From Geomicrobium sp. JCM 19039 (lineage in GTDB: Bacteria > Bacillota > Bacilli > Bacillales > Marinococcaceae): a stretch of DNA of 64,000 nucleotides. Location of the stretch: NCBI RefSeq assembly GCF_000698145.1, contig NZ_BAXB01000019.1, positions 1-64,000 on the forward strand. The letters are read 5' to 3'. The first letter of the stretch is position 1; every line of letters begins with the position of its first letter. The position numbers were made by a program, and so were the translations under genes. Below the pieces are notes generated by a model. It ran no database searches, had not been told where the DNA came from, and saw only the letters and a list, made by a program, of their open reading frames with translations. This document shows positions 1 to 10,412 of the stretch, in pieces.

Positions 1-290
1 TAGCAACCGTCGGCCCTCCGGTGCCGAGCCAAACCCATCGAGCACTGTCGGCGGGGGCGCAATCTGCGCGCAAGTTGGGGCAATCTGCGCTCTAGTTTGA
101 TGCATATGGCCGGTAATACAGGGGAATTCCGCTAACTTGCGCGCAGAACGTTGAAACTAGAGCGCAGGTCATCGGCCAGGCAGTCTGCCGAACAACCTAG
201 CAACCGTCGGCCCCTCCGGCGCCGAGCCGAAACCCCACCGAGCACTGTGGGCTAGAGCGCAATCTGCGCGCTGATGTCGCCCGCACATAC
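1..290. repeat. Intergenic repeat island (palindromes and GCGCAG motifs)
   Basis: No gene is visible here. The stretch carries two copies of a TAGCAACCGTCGGC...GCCGAGCC element (near 1-35 and 198-232) and several forms of the AACTTGCGCGCAG / AACTAGAGCGCAG motif on both strands. The same families recur near 14.9, 19.2-19.9, 28.7 and 29.6-30.3 kb. Function unknown; the family is seen directly in the sequence. Confidence 0.7.
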
Positions 291-295
291 ATAAA

Positions 296-320
296 GAAAG
301 GTGCGCATCGCACACCTTTC
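296..320 (-). terminator. Rho-independent-type terminator of the mdx operon
   Basis: An 8-bp stem GAAAGGTG/CACCTTTC encloses a 9-nt loop, directly beyond the stop codon of the malG-like gene on the minus strand. A short T-rich tail follows in the direction of transcription. Confidence 0.6.
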
Positions 321-339
321 TCCTTCTAACAACGATCAA

Positions 340-1179
340 TTAGCCTTTCGTCCCACCTTGGGCAAGTCCTGCGATTAAGTAACGTTGCAAGAACAAGTAG
401 ATGGCGGCGATCGGTACGGCAATGAGAATGGCACCGGCAGCAAAGGTCGTGAAGTTGTTGGCAAACTGATTGTTTACCATGTTAAACAGCCCGAGGGCTA
501 ATGTGTAGTTCTCTGCGCTCCGCAAAACGATTCTCGGGAGCAAGAAGTCCATAAATGGCGCCATAAATTCAAACAAGGCCACGACGGCGAGAATTGGTTT
601 TGCTAGCGGCAACATGATCGTAAAGAAGACGCGCAAGTGACCTGCGCCATCGATGCGTGCAGCGTCATCCAAATCTTTAGAAATCGTATCAAAATACCCT
701 TTGACGAGCCACGCTTGGAACGGGATACTGCCGCCAATATAAATGAGCGTTAACCCGACAAGCGAATCGAGCATGTTGATGAAGTTAAGCAGGATGAAGA
801 GTGCCACCATTCCCATAAGCACGGGGAACATTTGCAAGATGAGCAACACGTACAATCCGTTTTTCCGACCGACAAAGCGGTATCTCGAGAAGGCGTACGC
901 GACAAGCGCCGCGGTAAGTACCGAGAAAAACGAGTTGGCTACGGCGACCATGAGACTGTTTTTATACCACGTCACGTAGTTACTTGCGGGATCAAAGAAG
1001 AGCCACTCGTAATGGGTGAAACTCCAATTGTCTGGAATCATCGTCGCCGAGTACATACTCGAGCCTGGATTTAATGACATGCCGAACGTCCAGAGTAAGG
1101 GATAGATAATGATGGTGAACATAATGAGAATGATGATGTAAATGGTTGAAACTTCAATTCGATCCTTCCACCGTTTCAA
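340..1179 (-). CDS. mdxG: Maltodextrin ABC transporter permease, MalG/MdxG type
   Basis: A 279-residue inner-membrane permease of the carbohydrate ABC family (CUT1). It has about six hydrophobic segments. The cytoplasmic EAA-loop is at residues ~170-195 (DDAARIDGAGHLRVFF followed by LPLAKP), which contacts the ATPase. Length matches MdxG/MalG (~280). It is the last gene of the binding protein-MalF-MalG operon and overlaps the upstream malF-like stop by 4 nt (ATGA). No ATPase is encoded nearby, so a shared MsmX-type ATPase elsewhere is likely, as in B. subtilis (inference). Maltodextrin as substrate is inferred from the divergent amylase. Confidence 0.9.
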   Translation of the reverse strand: MKRWKDRIEVSTIYIIILIMFTIIIYPLLWTFGMSLNPGSSMYSATMIPDNWSFTHYEWLFFDPASNYVTWYKNSLMVAVANSFFSVLTAALVAYAFSRYRFVGRKNGLYVLLILQMFPVLMGMVALFILLNFINMLDSLVGLTLIYIGGSIPFQAWLVKGYFDTISKDLDDAARIDGAGHLRVFFTIMLPLAKPILAVVALFEFMAPFMDFLLPRIVLRSAENYTLALGLFNMVNNQFANNFTTFAAGAILIAVPIAAIYLFLQRYLIAGLAQGGTKG

Positions 1180-2474
1180 AATACTTTCCCCTCCTCTTTA
1201 TACGACCTCGTTTGCCTAAACTGCCAAAACGCAACCGAGCAGACAATTAACCCAATGATCAAGGAGATGACCGCAGCCATATTGTAGTTCTGGTTTTGGA
1301 ACGTTAAGCTGTACACCCACGAGATGAGGATGTCTGAACCACCGGCATTTTGCCCACGAATTGCAGGTCCCCCTTCATTAAATAAGTAGATGATATTAAA
1401 GTTGTTAAAGTTCATTGCGTATTGCATGATGAGCAGCGGTGCTGTCGCGTATAAAATGTGGGGCAACGTGATTTTCGTAAACTTTGAAAATCGCGAAGCG
1501 CCATCCACGTCCGCAGCCTCGTACCAATCTTTTGATACGCTTTGCAACACTCCTGTAAATAGCGCAAACACAAACGGGAACCCTAACCATGTTTGAATCA
1601 TAATGAGCGCTGTTCGTGTCCAAAATGGATCCGACTGCCAAGGAATCTCCAACCCGAACAGCGGGATTAGTAGATCGCGATTGATGGCACCAAAGCCATC
1701 ATTAAACATCGCAGAAAAAATAAGAATCGTCACAAACGCAGGTACGGCCCACGGTAGAATGAGCACAGTGCGGATCAGGCGCTTATACTTCACCCGTTTG
1801 TCGTTAACGAGCACGGCTAAAAATAAACCTAAACTCACTTGCAACGTCGTCGCTACAAGCGTCCACACGACCGTCCATGACAACACACTGAAAAATGTAT
1901 TCTGCCAAATATCGACGGTAAATAACGCAATAAAGTTATCAAACCCAACCCAGTTTAATAGATTCGCTGGCGGTGCATTGTATAAGTGATAATCAGTAAA
2001 CGCCAGCAAAACCATAAAAATGAGAGGTAGTATTACGATAAAGGACATGAGGACCATCGGGATGGATAACAACAAATACGGAAAACTTTTATCATATGTA
2101 CTTCTGAAAGATTCTCTTATTGTAAATGAGCGGTGCCCATCTTGAATTCGAATGGCTTCTTTGTACGCATCGATAATGTTCACAACGTAGAAGACAAGAA
2201 ACGCAACGAGAATAAAAATGGAAATAAGCCCTTGGATGAGAAGCATGATGGAATGGTCAACACCTTGGAGTGTCCCAAGCGTCGTAATTCCCCATAACCC
2301 CAGTCCGATAAAATCGGCAAATACGATGATAAACGCCGTCATAAACAGAATAAGGGTCAACCCTTTGCCCCATCTGCGGTTATACAATTGACCAAGACCG
2401 GCATATAGAATGGAAAGGACAAGTGCCAGTGCAGGCTTGTGTCGCGTATGCTTTGGCTCGGTTTCTGGCATCAT
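1176..2474 (-). CDS. mdxF: Maltodextrin ABC transporter permease, MalF/MdxF type
   Basis: A 432-residue permease. The N-terminal ~110 residues add extra hydrophobic segments before the transporter core, as in Bacillus MdxF (~435 residues). The core has the EAA-loop motif WYEAADVDGASRFSKF followed by ITLPHI near residue 340. The start at 2474 is chosen because a GGGGGTGG ribosome site lies 11 nt upstream; a TTG at 2480 is an alternative, and the longer open frame to 2516 would begin before that site. It is translationally coupled to the downstream malG-like gene by a 4-nt overlap. Confidence 0.9.
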   Translation of the reverse strand: MMPETEPKHTRHKPALALVLSILYAGLGQLYNRRWGKGLTLILFMTAFIIVFADFIGLGLWGITTLGTLQGVDHSIMLLIQGLISIFILVAFLVFYVVNIIDAYKEAIRIQDGHRSFTIRESFRSTYDKSFPYLLLSIPMVLMSFIVILPLIFMVLLAFTDYHLYNAPPANLLNWVGFDNFIALFTVDIWQNTFFSVLSWTVVWTLVATTLQVSLGLFLAVLVNDKRVKYKRLIRTVLILPWAVPAFVTILIFSAMFNDGFGAINRDLLIPLFGLEIPWQSDPFWTRTALIMIQTWLGFPFVFALFTGVLQSVSKDWYEAADVDGASRFSKFTKITLPHILYATAPLLIMQYAMNFNNFNIIYLFNEGGPAIRGQNAGGSDILISWVYSLTFQNQNYNMAAVISLIIGLIVCSVAFWQFRQTRSYKEEGKVF

Positions 2475-2536
2475 AGACAAGCGTTCCACCCCCTTGAATG
2501 ATAAGAAGAGGAGCATTCCGCCCCTCTCTCTTCTAT

Positions 2537-3807
2537 TTAGTTACCCATCGTTGCAATGTTTTCATGGATCAAATCGACGGCTTCTTCTAACACCTCTTCA
2601 GAATCTTCCCCTTGTGCTGAGAATTGTAGCGCATCACCAATCGGCTCCCACACTTGGTTCATTTCCGGAACGTTCGGCATCGGTGAACCGTTAAGAATTT
2701 GCTCAGCAAACCCTTGCATCAATTCATCATCCGCAATTTCTGGGTCCTCCAACAAGTGCGTTACCGCAGGCATCTCACCAGCGACACGGTAATACTCCAT
2801 GTTGTTCTCATCTTCAGTCATAAAGATCATCAAATCTTGCGCCCAATACTTCTCTTCAGAAAATGGCGAAAGAATCCACGACTTAAATCCAATCAATGAC
2901 GGCGCAACTTCACCGTTTGGTAATTCAGGTAACGGTGCAGATCTTAAGTTCTCTTCACCAATCGCACTTGAATACGACGGGATATTCCACGGTCCGGTTA
3001 ACGATACCCCAACATTTCCATCTGTAAAGAGACCATCTTGAATTTCTGGGTCGATCGATGGTGGAATCCAACCGTTCTCACTCCACGTTTGCATCCGCTC
3101 GACACCTTCAATCGCTCCTTCATTTGCGAGCCCAATGTCAGACGTATCATAACCTCCGTCCGTTTCAGCGAAGATATAACCGCCAAACCCTGTCAGGAAT
3201 GGGTAAGCAAAATACATATTGTTATGTTCCATCAAAAAGCCAAACTCATCTTGCGATGTATCGGTTAACTCTTCAGCAATCGCCTCAAGCTCATCAATCG
3301 TTGTTGGGGCTTCAGGAACGAGCTCGGTGTTGTACAGTAAACCGTACGTTTCAGATACGAGCGGCACACCGTAAACCTCGCCATCATATGTCATCCCTTG
3401 GATGCTTTCCTCAGTAAATCGATCCTCGTATTCCCCTAATTCTAGTGCTCAGCCAAGTTTTGAACCGCTAAGTTCCCTGTATGGTCATGTGGTGCAAAGT
3501 AGATGTCCGGTCCAGATCCTGCCGGTCCGTCAAGCGCAATGTTCTCCACTTGATCGAACATATCCATAGACGTTAATTGCACTTCAATGCCTGTTTCTTC
3601 TTCATATCTTTCTACGATCGTTTGAACGGCTGCGATCTGATCGTCTTCTTCGTTTACCCATACATGAAGGGAATCTGGCTTATCTGGCTCTTCCCCTTCT
3701 GATACTTCTCCACCTGCTTCGGTTTCTTCGTCTCTGTCTGGTGCACATGCTGCCAAAGTAGTCATGAGCACTGCACTCATAAATAAAAACCCGTACTTTT
3801 TAGACAT
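2537..3807 (-). CDS. mdxE: Maltodextrin-binding lipoprotein (frame broken as read)
   Basis: Extracellular sugar-binding lipoprotein of the CUT1 family, the first gene of the transporter operon. The N-terminus has a type II signal peptide with lipobox TLAAC (Cys at residue 21) and an acidic Glu/Asp-rich linker. The reading frame breaks near 3447: one frame ends just after NLAVQNLAE, and adding one base continues it as LELGEYEDRFTEES and then the rest of the protein. The restored length is about 423 residues, like MdxE (~417). The mature protein is strongly acidic. Single missing base, probably a sequence error. Confidence 0.85.
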
Positions 3808-3836
3808 TCAGTCATTCCCCCTAAAATCATTTCTAA

Positions 3837-3874
3837 GCAAACGTTTGCACAAAATGAATGAGTAACCGCTTTCA
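3837..3874. promoter_or_regulatory. LacI/CcpA-type operators upstream of mdxE
   Basis: A perfect palindrome GCAAACGTTTGC (3837-3848) lies just upstream of mdxE. AGTAACCGCTTTCA (3861-3874) matches the cre consensus TGNAANCGNNNNCA except at the first base. Both have the CG-centred LacI-family form, so either the locus LacI protein or CcpA could bind. Which one does is inference. Confidence 0.55.
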
Positions 3875-4004
3875 CAGTTATTTAATCATACATATGGTCG
3901 TTTGCCTAGTGTTTTTTTAAAAGATTCTTAAATTACATAAAAATTACTATTGAACCGTAATATAAAAAGGCATACAATGACGTTATGGTAGCGACTGTCA
4001 ATTA

Positions 4005-4018
4005 CGTAAGCGGTTTCA
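4005..4018. promoter_or_regulatory. cre/LacI-type operator upstream of the amylase gene
   Basis: CGTAAGCGGTTTCA matches the catabolite-responsive element consensus at all fixed positions except the first. It lies about 55 bp before the amylase start, within the divergent promoter region shared with mdxE. Confidence 0.45.
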
Positions 4019-4071
4019 TTATTTAGTGAGACAATAATGGTATCGATTGCACAAAAATAAGGAGGATGTGT

Positions 4072-5735
4072 ATGCAACTCGCTGCAGTCTTGCACGAACC
4101 GAAGTCCCATATGGCTTATGCCATTAATGAAAGTACCGTTCATTTACGTGTACGAACGGCCAACAATGCAATAACTACCATTCACGTCATTTACGGTGAT
4201 AAATATGCGTGGGATGAAACCCGGACCGAGGAGAAGCTTGTGTGTCGTTCTTCAGATGAATGGCATGACCATTACGAAATTAAAATTCAGCCTCCTAATA
4301 AAAGGCTCACATACTGTTTTCGATTATCTAGTGGGAATGAAGAAGTTCTTTTTCACGAGAATGGTTTCACAAAGGGTTCTCAAGAAAACCTTGATGATTG
4401 CTTTCATTATCCTTTTTTAAATCAAATCGACATTATTCGACCACCTGAATGGGTGAAAGATGCGATCTTTTATCAAATTTTTCCGGAGCGGTTTGCAAAT
4501 GGCGATGACTCGCTAAGCCCAACCAATAAAGAACCTTGGGGAGAGGTTGAACCAAATCCTGACAACTTTTTCGGCGGTGATTTGCAAGGTGTGATTGACC
4601 ACCTTGATCATTTGGAAACGCTTGGCATTACCGCCATCTACTTCACACCTGTATTCAAAGCCACAACGAATCATAAATACGACACGATCGACTATATGAA
4701 CGTTGACCCACATTTCGGCGATAACGCATTGCTGAAAGAGCTTGTGAATCGTTGTCACGAGCGTGGCATCCGCGTACTGCTTGATGCGGTATTCAATCAT
4801 AGCGGTTACTACTTCCCACCGTTTCAAGACGTGCTGGAAAGGCAGGGAAACTCAACATATAAAGACTGGTTCCACCTCCCTCAGTTTCCTGTAACGAACG
4901 AACCGAAGCCGAACTACCGGACATTTGCTTTTGAACCGAAAATGCCAAAGATTAATACTGAAAACCCTGAAGTGAAGGCGTATTTCCTAGAAGTCGCCCG
5001 CTATTGGATTGAAGATATTGGCGTAGATGGATGGCGTCTTGATGTTGCCAATGAAGTGGACCATGCTTTCTGGCGTGAATTCAGACACGTTGTAAAAAGC
5101 GTCAATCCGGACGCTTACATACTCGGCGAAGTGTGGCACGAATCGGGTCCTTGGCTTCAAGGCGATCAGTTTGATGCTGTCATGAACTATCCGTTCACAA
5201 ATGCGGTGTTGGATTACTTCTGCAAACAACGCATTGACCGAATGGCATTCCAGCAACGCATTGAGCGGCTGCTTGTCACCTACCCTGAACAAACGACCAA
5301 CGCTGCGTTTAACTTACTCGATTCACACGATACGGCGCGCCTCTTAACGCTGTGTGAGAACGATAAAGAGAAAATGAAGCAAGCTGTGTTATTTCAATTC
5401 ACGTTCCGGGCACGCCGTGCGTGTATTACGGGGACGAAGTTGGCTTAGACGGTGGTCACGACCCGGGCTGTCGGAAAACGATGGAATGGGACGAAGAAAA
5501 ACAAGACCACGACCTATTCGCGTTCTACAAGGCGATGACCGGGTTGCGACGTGAGCACGCTGCGCTTCGCGACGGATCGTTTCAGTTCATTGATACCACT
5601 GACGGTGTCGCCTATGAACGTAGAAACGAGAAAGAAACACTCATCATACACATCGGTTCAACAACTGAAGAACTTACAGACTACAAAACGTTGCACGAAG
5701 GCAACGGATGGACGGTACGACAAAAAGAAAACTAG
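4072..5735 (+). CDS. Maltogenic amylase / neopullulanase, GH13 (frame broken as read)
   Basis: Intracellular GH13_20-like enzyme (cyclomaltodextrinase/neopullulanase) that hydrolyses imported maltodextrins. An N-terminal CBM34-like domain (~residues 1-120) precedes the catalytic barrel. Conserved regions seen are DAVFNH (I), GWRLDVANE with the nucleophile Asp (II), GEVWHE with the acid Glu (III) and LLDSHDTAR (IV). No signal peptide. The start at 4072 is preferred because AAGGAGG sits 6 nt upstream; the ATG at 4066 abuts it. The frame breaks near 5407: one missing C restores FTFPGTPCVYYGDE. Restored length ~555 residues, slightly shorter than the usual ~585. Confidence 0.9.
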
Positions 5736-5747
5736 CAGGAGGCCTTT

Positions 5748-6779
5748 ATGACGACGTTTAAAGTAGGAATTGTCGGTTGCGGCAGCATTGCTGTTCATCG
5801 ACATTTACCGGAGTATCACGCAAATAAGCACGCAGAAATTGCAGGGATTTTTGATCCGAATAAAGACCGGGCACAAGCAATGGCGGATCAATACGGGGCA
5901 CGTGCGTACACGACCGTAGAAGAATTGCTCGAGAGTGATGTGGATATCATTAGTGTTTGTGCACCAAACGTACACCATGCGAGCATTTCCATTGCCGCAT
6001 TGGATGCTGGCAAACATGTGCTTTGCGAAAAGCCGATGGCCGCTTCTGTCGAAGAAGCTGAGGCAATGATTGACGCGGAGAAACGCACCGGCAAAACGTT
6101 GATGATTGCCCATAACCAGCGGTTTGTTCCGTCTCATGTGAAAGCACGCGAACTGATCAAAAACGGTGAAATTGGCGCAATTTACAGCGTTCGCACAACG
6201 TTCGGTCACGGCGGACCTGAAGGCTGGAGTGCCGACGGCAAAGACAGTTGGTTTTTTGATCAATCGAAAGCCATCGTTGGCGCACTCGGTGACCTCGGCG
6301 TACACAAAGCTGACCTCGTTCGCTTCCTTCTCGGAGAAGAGATTGCTGAAGTGTCTGCGTTTACGAGCAACCTATCGAAACCTCATGGCAACGTTGAAGA
6401 CAACGCTTTGTGCATTCTACAATCAGAAACTGGCAAACTGATCTCACTTTCTGCCAGCTGGTCGTACCGTGCTGCAGAAGATAATTCGACGATCATTTAC
6501 GGTGAAAAAGGCATGATCCGCTGCGAAGACGATCCCGAACACTCGCTCATTATTGATCGTGTAGACGGTGAAACAGAAGCGCTTCAGCTCGGCGAAATTC
6601 AAACGAATGATTCCCAAGGAAATTCTGGTGTGATTGATGCGTTCATTCACAGCCTTGCGACAGGAGATACACCACCTGTTACAGGAACCGATGGTCTCAG
6701 GTCGCTTGAAATTATATTGGCTGCGCTACAATCTTCCAAAGAGAAACGTACAATTTCAATTACGAAAGAAAGGGTATGA
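5748..6779 (+). CDS. Gfo/Idh/MocA family NAD(P)-dependent oxidoreductase
   Basis: A 343-residue dehydrogenase with an N-terminal Rossmann fold (GIVGCGSIAVHRHL, residues ~6-19) and the family signature CEKPMA near residue 97 with the catalytic-type Lys-Pro. A C-terminal alpha/beta domain is expected. AGGAGG precedes the start. It follows the amylase by 12 nt and is followed 6 nt later by the isomerase, so the three are probably co-transcribed. Members oxidise or epimerise sugars and inositols; the substrate here is not visible. The pairing with a TIM-barrel isomerase suggests processing of an unusual sugar. Confidence 0.85.
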   Translation: MTTFKVGIVGCGSIAVHRHLPEYHANKHAEIAGIFDPNKDRAQAMADQYGARAYTTVEELLESDVDIISVCAPNVHHASISIAALDAGKHVLCEKPMAASVEEAEAMIDAEKRTGKTLMIAHNQRFVPSHVKARELIKNGEIGAIYSVRTTFGHGGPEGWSADGKDSWFFDQSKAIVGALGDLGVHKADLVRFLLGEEIAEVSAFTSNLSKPHGNVEDNALCILQSETGKLISLSASWSYRAAEDNSTIIYGEKGMIRCEDDPEHSLIIDRVDGETEALQLGEIQTNDSQGNSGVIDAFIHSLATGDTPPVTGTDGLRSLEIILAALQSSKEKRTISITKERV

Positions 6780-6785
6780 TCCACG

Positions 6786-7754
6786 ATGAAACTAGGCGTA
6801 TTTACCGTTTTATTCGCACAACAATCTTTTGAAACGATGCTTGATACAGTAAAAAATGCCGGTCTTGAAACGGTAGAGATCGGCGCAGGGGGAAATCCGG
6901 GCAACGATCATTGCCCAACAGAAGCATTGCTAGAAGATGCGGATGCAAGGAAAAGGTACCTTCAAGAAGTGGAGGAGCGCGAGCTGGAAATTAGCGCGCT
7001 CAGCTGCCATAACAATCCACTCAGCCCAGATAAAAACGAAGCGGAAACGGCACATCAGGAGCTTATGAATACGATCAAACTTGCGAACCAACTTGACGTT
7101 CCCGTCGTCAACACATTTTCCGGAACGCCCGGTAGTGGGGAGAACAGTTCGGTCACCCATTGGCCTGTCGCACCGTGGCCAACCCAATACTCTGACATTT
7201 ATCATTGGCAATGGGAACAAAAAATCATTCCTTATTGGAAAGATGTTGCGAAAGTGGCTGAAGACCACGGCGTAAAAATTGGCATTGAGATGCACGGAGG
7301 ATTTTCTGTCCACTCTCCACATACCATGCTAAAATTATCTCAAGAAACAGGGAATGTGATCGGAACGAACTTTGACCCTAGCCATATGTGGTGGCAAGGC
7401 ATTGACCCGGTCGCAGCGATCCGAATCCTTGGAGAAGCTGGACTCATTCATCATTTTCATGCGAAAGATACCTATATGAACAAAGAAAATATGAACCGCC
7501 ACGGCGTCCTTGACATGCAGCCTTATTCCGATGTCCCAAACCGCGCCTGGTCATTTAGATCCGTTGGATACGGACACCCGGTTTACGACTGGGCCGACAT
7601 GATTAGCGCCCTACGTACGTACGGATATGACCATGCCATTAGCATTGAGCACGAAGATCCGATTATGTCCATAGAAGAAGGCTTTGCAGCAGCTGTAAGA
7701 AACTTACAGTCTGTCATCATAAAAGAACCGGCATCTGACATGTGGTGGGCGTAA
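6786..7754 (+). CDS. Sugar phosphate isomerase/epimerase, xylose isomerase-like TIM barrel
   Basis: A 322-residue AP-endonuclease-2/IolE-type TIM barrel. Likely metal-binding segments are GIEMHGGFSVHSP, NFDPSHMWWQG and HFHAKDT, and SIEHEDP near the C-terminus supplies a further Glu/His. Such proteins are frequent partners of Gfo/Idh/MocA oxidoreductases and isomerise or dehydrate keto-sugars. It lies 6 nt behind the oxidoreductase and 16 nt before the regulator. The exact substrate is unknown. Confidence 0.85.
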   Translation: MKLGVFTVLFAQQSFETMLDTVKNAGLETVEIGAGGNPGNDHCPTEALLEDADARKRYLQEVEERELEISALSCHNNPLSPDKNEAETAHQELMNTIKLANQLDVPVVNTFSGTPGSGENSSVTHWPVAPWPTQYSDIYHWQWEQKIIPYWKDVAKVAEDHGVKIGIEMHGGFSVHSPHTMLKLSQETGNVIGTNFDPSHMWWQGIDPVAAIRILGEAGLIHHFHAKDTYMNKENMNRHGVLDMQPYSDVPNRAWSFRSVGYGHPVYDWADMISALRTYGYDHAISIEHEDPIMSIEEGFAAAVRNLQSVIIKEPASDMWWA

Positions 7755-7770
7755 CGACCGAGGAGGAACC

Positions 7771-8800
7771 ATGAACATGAGCGTAACGATCAAAGATGTT
7801 GCATCTGAAGCAAAAGTAGCCACATCAACTGTTTCTAGAGTGTTGGCAAACAGCCCGAAGATCAGTGCTGAAACGGCGAAACGTGTACGAAAAGCCATTG
7901 CCGACTTAAACTACCACCCAAACCATACCGCTCGCAGCCTTGCTAGCCAGTTAACGAAGACGATCGGACTTGTGATGCCAAGCTCCGCTCATGTTTCTTT
8001 TCAAAATCCGTTCTTCCCAGAAGTCATTCGCGGCATTAGCACCGAAGCGCACAAAAAGAACTACGGACTGTACTTGACGACAAGTCAAACGGACGAAGAA
8101 GTTTTTGAGGAAGTGCAGCGCATGGTTCAAGAGAAACGTGTCGATGCCATTATCCTGCTTTTCTCATTAGAACGACCGGCTTGTACACTACTTGCTCGAA
8201 CAAGACTTTCCGTTTGTTTTGCTCGGCAGACCTGCTGTCACGAACCCAAAAGACGTCTGGTATGTAAATAACGACAACGTGCGCACCGGGCGACTCGCCA
8301 CCGAATATTTGACACTATTAAAACATGAACGCATCGGTCTCATCTTAAACCGCTCCGATGCCGTCGTATCTCAAGACCGGACATACGGCTACAAAGAAGC
8401 GCTCGCGCAAATGAACTTGCCCGTCCGCGACGACTATCTCGCCTATTATACAGACCAACATACCGGTAGCCAGGATGCCTTTATTAGTGTCATGAGCGTC
8501 CCTGAGCCACCGACGGCAATCATTGCCGAAGACATGGTCATTTTCGGGATTTTGCGGACTGTCCAAGAGCTAGGGCTACGTGTGCCCGACGACTTGTCGC
8601 TCGTCGCGTTCAATAACTATATGATTTCCGAACTTGCCTCACCACCGGTTACAAGCATCGACATTCAAATCTTCGAACTCGGTACACAAGCAATGAAACT
8701 GCTATTCAAGCAACTCGAAGACAGCACCTCTCTGCCCGAGCAAGTGATTGTGCCCCACCAGCTCATTCGACGACAATCGTGCTCGAGATGGCAAGGATAA
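7771..8800 (+). CDS. LacI-family transcriptional regulator, MalR-like (frame broken as read)
   Basis: DNA-binding repressor of the LacI/GalR family. The N-terminal helix-turn-helix and hinge are clear (VTIKDVASEAKVATSTVSRV at residues ~5-24, then NYHPNHTARSLASQ), followed by a periplasmic-binding-like effector domain. The frame breaks near 8172: the first frame reads to LLFSLE and the second resumes as LLEQDFPFVLLGRPA. Restored length ~343 residues, normal for the family. GAGGAGG precedes the start. It ends the amylase operon and probably controls both divergent units through the palindromes at 3837 and 4005 (inference). Confidence 0.88.
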
Positions 8801-8833
8801 ACGAAAGCGGTGATACACACCGCTTTCGTTTAT
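8797..8833. terminator. Bidirectional terminator overlapping two stop codons
   Basis: A perfect 16-bp stem (8797-8812 with 8818-8833) around a 5-nt loop lies between convergent genes. The LacI stop codon (8798-8800) is in the left arm and the acyl-CoA ligase stop (8830-8832) in the right arm. T-rich sequence follows on both strands. Confidence 0.85.
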
Positions 8834-10412
8834 TTTCGTTTATCGACCATTTCTTCAACGAGCTTTCTTCGCAACACTTTGCCGACAGTTGTTTTTGGCA
8901 ATTCGCTACGAAATTCAATGATCTCTGGCACTTTGTACGCAGCCAAATGTTCGATGCACCATTTAATTAATTGTTCGGCTGTCGTGTCAGCCCCTTCGGT
9001 AAGGACGACCGATGCGGCAAGCGTTTCTCCGCGGTACGGGTCGGGAACGCCGTATACACTCACTTCTAGCACATGTTCATGTGCATAGAGCAAGTCTTCC
9101 ACTTCGTTAGGGTAAATGTTGTAGCCACTGCCAATGACCATTTCTTTTTTGCGACCGACGATATAAAAATAACCATCGGCATCGACAGTGGCAATGTCAC
9201 CGGTCCTAAGCCAGCCGTCCTTGAGCTGTTGCTCCGTTGCTTCAGGCTCACCCCAATACCCTTTCATCACTTGCGGTCCTTTAATGAGCAACTCCCCTGC
9301 TTCACCGATGTGGGCATCTTTTCCTGTGTCAATGTCAACGATTCGGCATTCCGTACTCGGAAGCGGGACACCAATACTCCCGACCTTGCGCAAACCGTGA
9401 TACGGATTGCGATGAGTCGTTGGTGAGGCTTCAGATAGCCCGTAGCCTTCCGAGATGACCGCGCCTGTGAGTTGTTCGACACCGCGGATAACTTCAACGG
9501 GCATCGGGGCTCCCCCACCGGTCATCACTTTGAAATTGCCAAACGATATCGGATGCTTTTTCGCATAGTTTAACAATCCGATGTACATCGTCGGGACGGC
9601 GGGAAAGTACGTCGCTGGTGCTCGTTAATGAGCCGAACACCGTCCTTTACGCGCCACCGCCTCATCGTCACAATTGTGGCTGCGGCATAAATTCCCTGAT
9701 TCATGACGCTCGACATCCCAAGAACGTGAAAAAATGGAGATACCCCTAAAAATACTTCACCAGGCCGAACGAGTGTGCCTTTGGCAAATGCGAACGTTTG
9801 AATGACGTTCGCAACAAGATTGGCATGTGTCAGCATGGCGCCTTTCGGAACGCCTGTCGTTCCTCCTGTAAATTGAATGACTGCTACATCTTCAGCGGGG
9901 ATAATCTCGGTCGTTACGTCTTGATAGGTGTCAGCATTATGAATGATGGTGGACAAGTCTTCGGTTTCGTTTTCTCCATCAATGTAAATGGATGGAATGT
10001 TGTATTTTGATATTTTTGTGCGTTGTTTGGTTTCGCCAATGAATAAGCGCGGGTGCACGATGCTGATCATATGAGCGAGTTCTTGGGATTGATACATCGG
10101 ATTGACTTGTACGACGATCGCCCCCATTCTGAGTATCGCATAGTACGATAGGATATACTCATGGGCGTTTGGCAACATGAGCAAAACCGGATCGCCTTTT
10201 TGTAAGCCACGTGCGTGCAGAGCGGCGGCGAATTGGTCGACTTGTTGATCTAGCTCGGCGTACGTCATCTTTCGCCCGTCATCGATGATGGCTGTATGTT
10301 CACCGAATTGTGTTGCCGATTGTTTTAACAATGCATCCACGGAAATGTCGGGAACGTCAACTCGTTCTGGGACACCGTCAGGATAATGGGTGAGCCACGC
10401 TTTTGTAAGCAT
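8830..10412 (-). CDS. Long-chain fatty acid-CoA ligase, AMP-binding (frame broken as read)
   Basis: ATP-dependent acyl-CoA synthetase of the ANL superfamily. The phosphate-binding motif TGGTTGVPKGAMLTH, the adenylation motif EGYGLSEASP, the hinge motif GWLRTGDIA and the C-terminal catalytic Lys in PKTTVGKVLRR are visible. The frame breaks near 9618; adding one base joins LINEHQ to ATYFPAVPTMYIGLL. Restored length ~527 residues, typical. Its ATG directly follows the TAA of the acyl-CoA dehydrogenase (0 nt gap), so the two are in one operon for activation and first oxidation of an acid brought in by the TRAP transporter (inference). Confidence 0.88.
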
